Assembly (NCBI RefSeq): GCF_036116635.1
Contig: NZ_CP107995.1
Location: 3,100,001 to 3,164,000, forward strand
Origin: Amycolatopsis sp. NBC_00345
GTDB taxonomy: Bacteria > Actinomycetota > Actinomycetes > Mycobacteriales > Pseudonocardiaceae
Length of the DNA: 64,000 nt
Direction of reading: 5' to 3'
Below the pieces are notes generated by a model. That model saw nothing but the letters and a program-made list of their open reading frames with translations. It was not told the origin of the DNA and ran no database searches. The first letter of the stretch is position 1, and the number at the start of each line of letters is the position of its first letter. This document shows positions 63,802 through 64,000 of the stretch, one piece after another. The position numbers and the translations under genes were made by a program.

Positions 63802-64000
63802 TCATCCCCGGGCCAGGACCAGCGAGCCGAGCCAGTCCTCCATGACCTCGGCGGTGACCGCCGAATCCTCCATGGCGAGCGAGAAGTGGTCGGCTTCGAC
63901 GATGCGCACGGTGTCGGCGGGCACGGTGGACTCGGTGACCGCGTCCGCCCGGGTTTCCGCGAACGGCACCGCGCACTTGACCAGCAGGGTCGGCACGGTG
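63802..64000 (-). CDS. Thioesterase domain, C-terminal end (probable terminal PKS module)
   Basis: Only the last ~65 residues are visible; the frame is open to the window edge and stops with TGA at 63802-63804. The sequence has the C-terminal alpha/beta-hydrolase pattern of polyketide thioesterases: LPTLLVKC (the strand-6 region), then VRIVEADHFSLAMEDS with the catalytic-type His in DHF, then the final helix VTAEVMEDWLGSL. The gene extends beyond 64000. Given its orientation and the lack of a TE in PKS-D, this is best read as the 3' end of the last PKS, which would release or cyclise the chain. A free-standing type II editing thioesterase is the main alternative. Confidence 0.72.
   Translation of the reverse strand, partial: TVPTLLVKCAVPFAETRADAVTESTVPADTVRIVEADHFSLAMEDSAVTAEVMEDWLGSLVLARG

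Overview
The window is about 73% G+C and carries giant modular type I polyketide synthase (PKS) genes, a DUF222/HNH-type protein at one edge and actinobacterial-style tailoring enzymes. This points to an actinomycete; a Pseudonocardiaceae host such as Amycolatopsis is my best guess, but no taxonomic marker is present. Nearly all of the window is one natural-product gene cluster. Its left boundary lies near base 300-620. Its right side is cut off by the window end.

Layout. Bases 1-302: the 3' end of an unrelated HNH-family gene on the + strand. Bases 618-55557: four PKS genes on the - strand, transcribed right to left, called here PKS-A (38509-55557), PKS-B (27454-38466), PKS-C (21687-27437) and PKS-D (618-21560). 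Together they hold a free-standing loading ACP and ten extension modules. Bases 55754-57406: a flavin amino-acid monooxygenase on the + strand, divergent from PKS-A. Bases 57475-59813: a - strand pair, acyltransferase and AMP-forming acyl ligase, overlapping by 4 bp. Bases 60067-63732: a + strand operon of glycosyltransferase, sugar aminotransferase and cytochrome P450. Bases 63802-64000: the 3' end of a - strand thioesterase-bearing gene, probably the last PKS. Two near-perfect hairpins (57430-57463 and 63755-63784) sit between convergent gene ends.

How the genes fit together (inference). The monooxygenase resembles tryptophan, lysine and arginine 2-monooxygenases, which turn an amino acid into an amide one carbon shorter. 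With the ligase and the discrete acyltransferase it forms the kind of starter pathway known for guanidino- and amino-terminated polyketides (azalomycin, desertomycin, ECO-02301, linearmycin). The acyltransferase would load the starter (4-guanidinobutyryl or 4-aminobutyryl is likely) on the bare ACP at the start of PKS-A. Domain content then predicts: M1 CH2, M2 OH (dead DH), M3 C=C, M4 CH2-CH2, M5 CHOH-CHMe, M6 CHOH-CHMe (dead DH), M7-M10 four conjugated C=C. Docking-domain types agree with the order A-B-C-D. PKS-D ends in a docking tail and has no thioesterase, so at least one more PKS is needed, probably the one whose end shows at the right edge.

Tailoring looks like that of mycosamine polyene macrolides: a NysDI/AmphDI-like glycosyltransferase, a GDP-perosamine/mycosamine-type aminotransferase and a P450. 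An amino-acid-primed tetraene assembly line beside an aminosugar cassette is the most unusual thing in the window. I could not match it to a described compound from memory.
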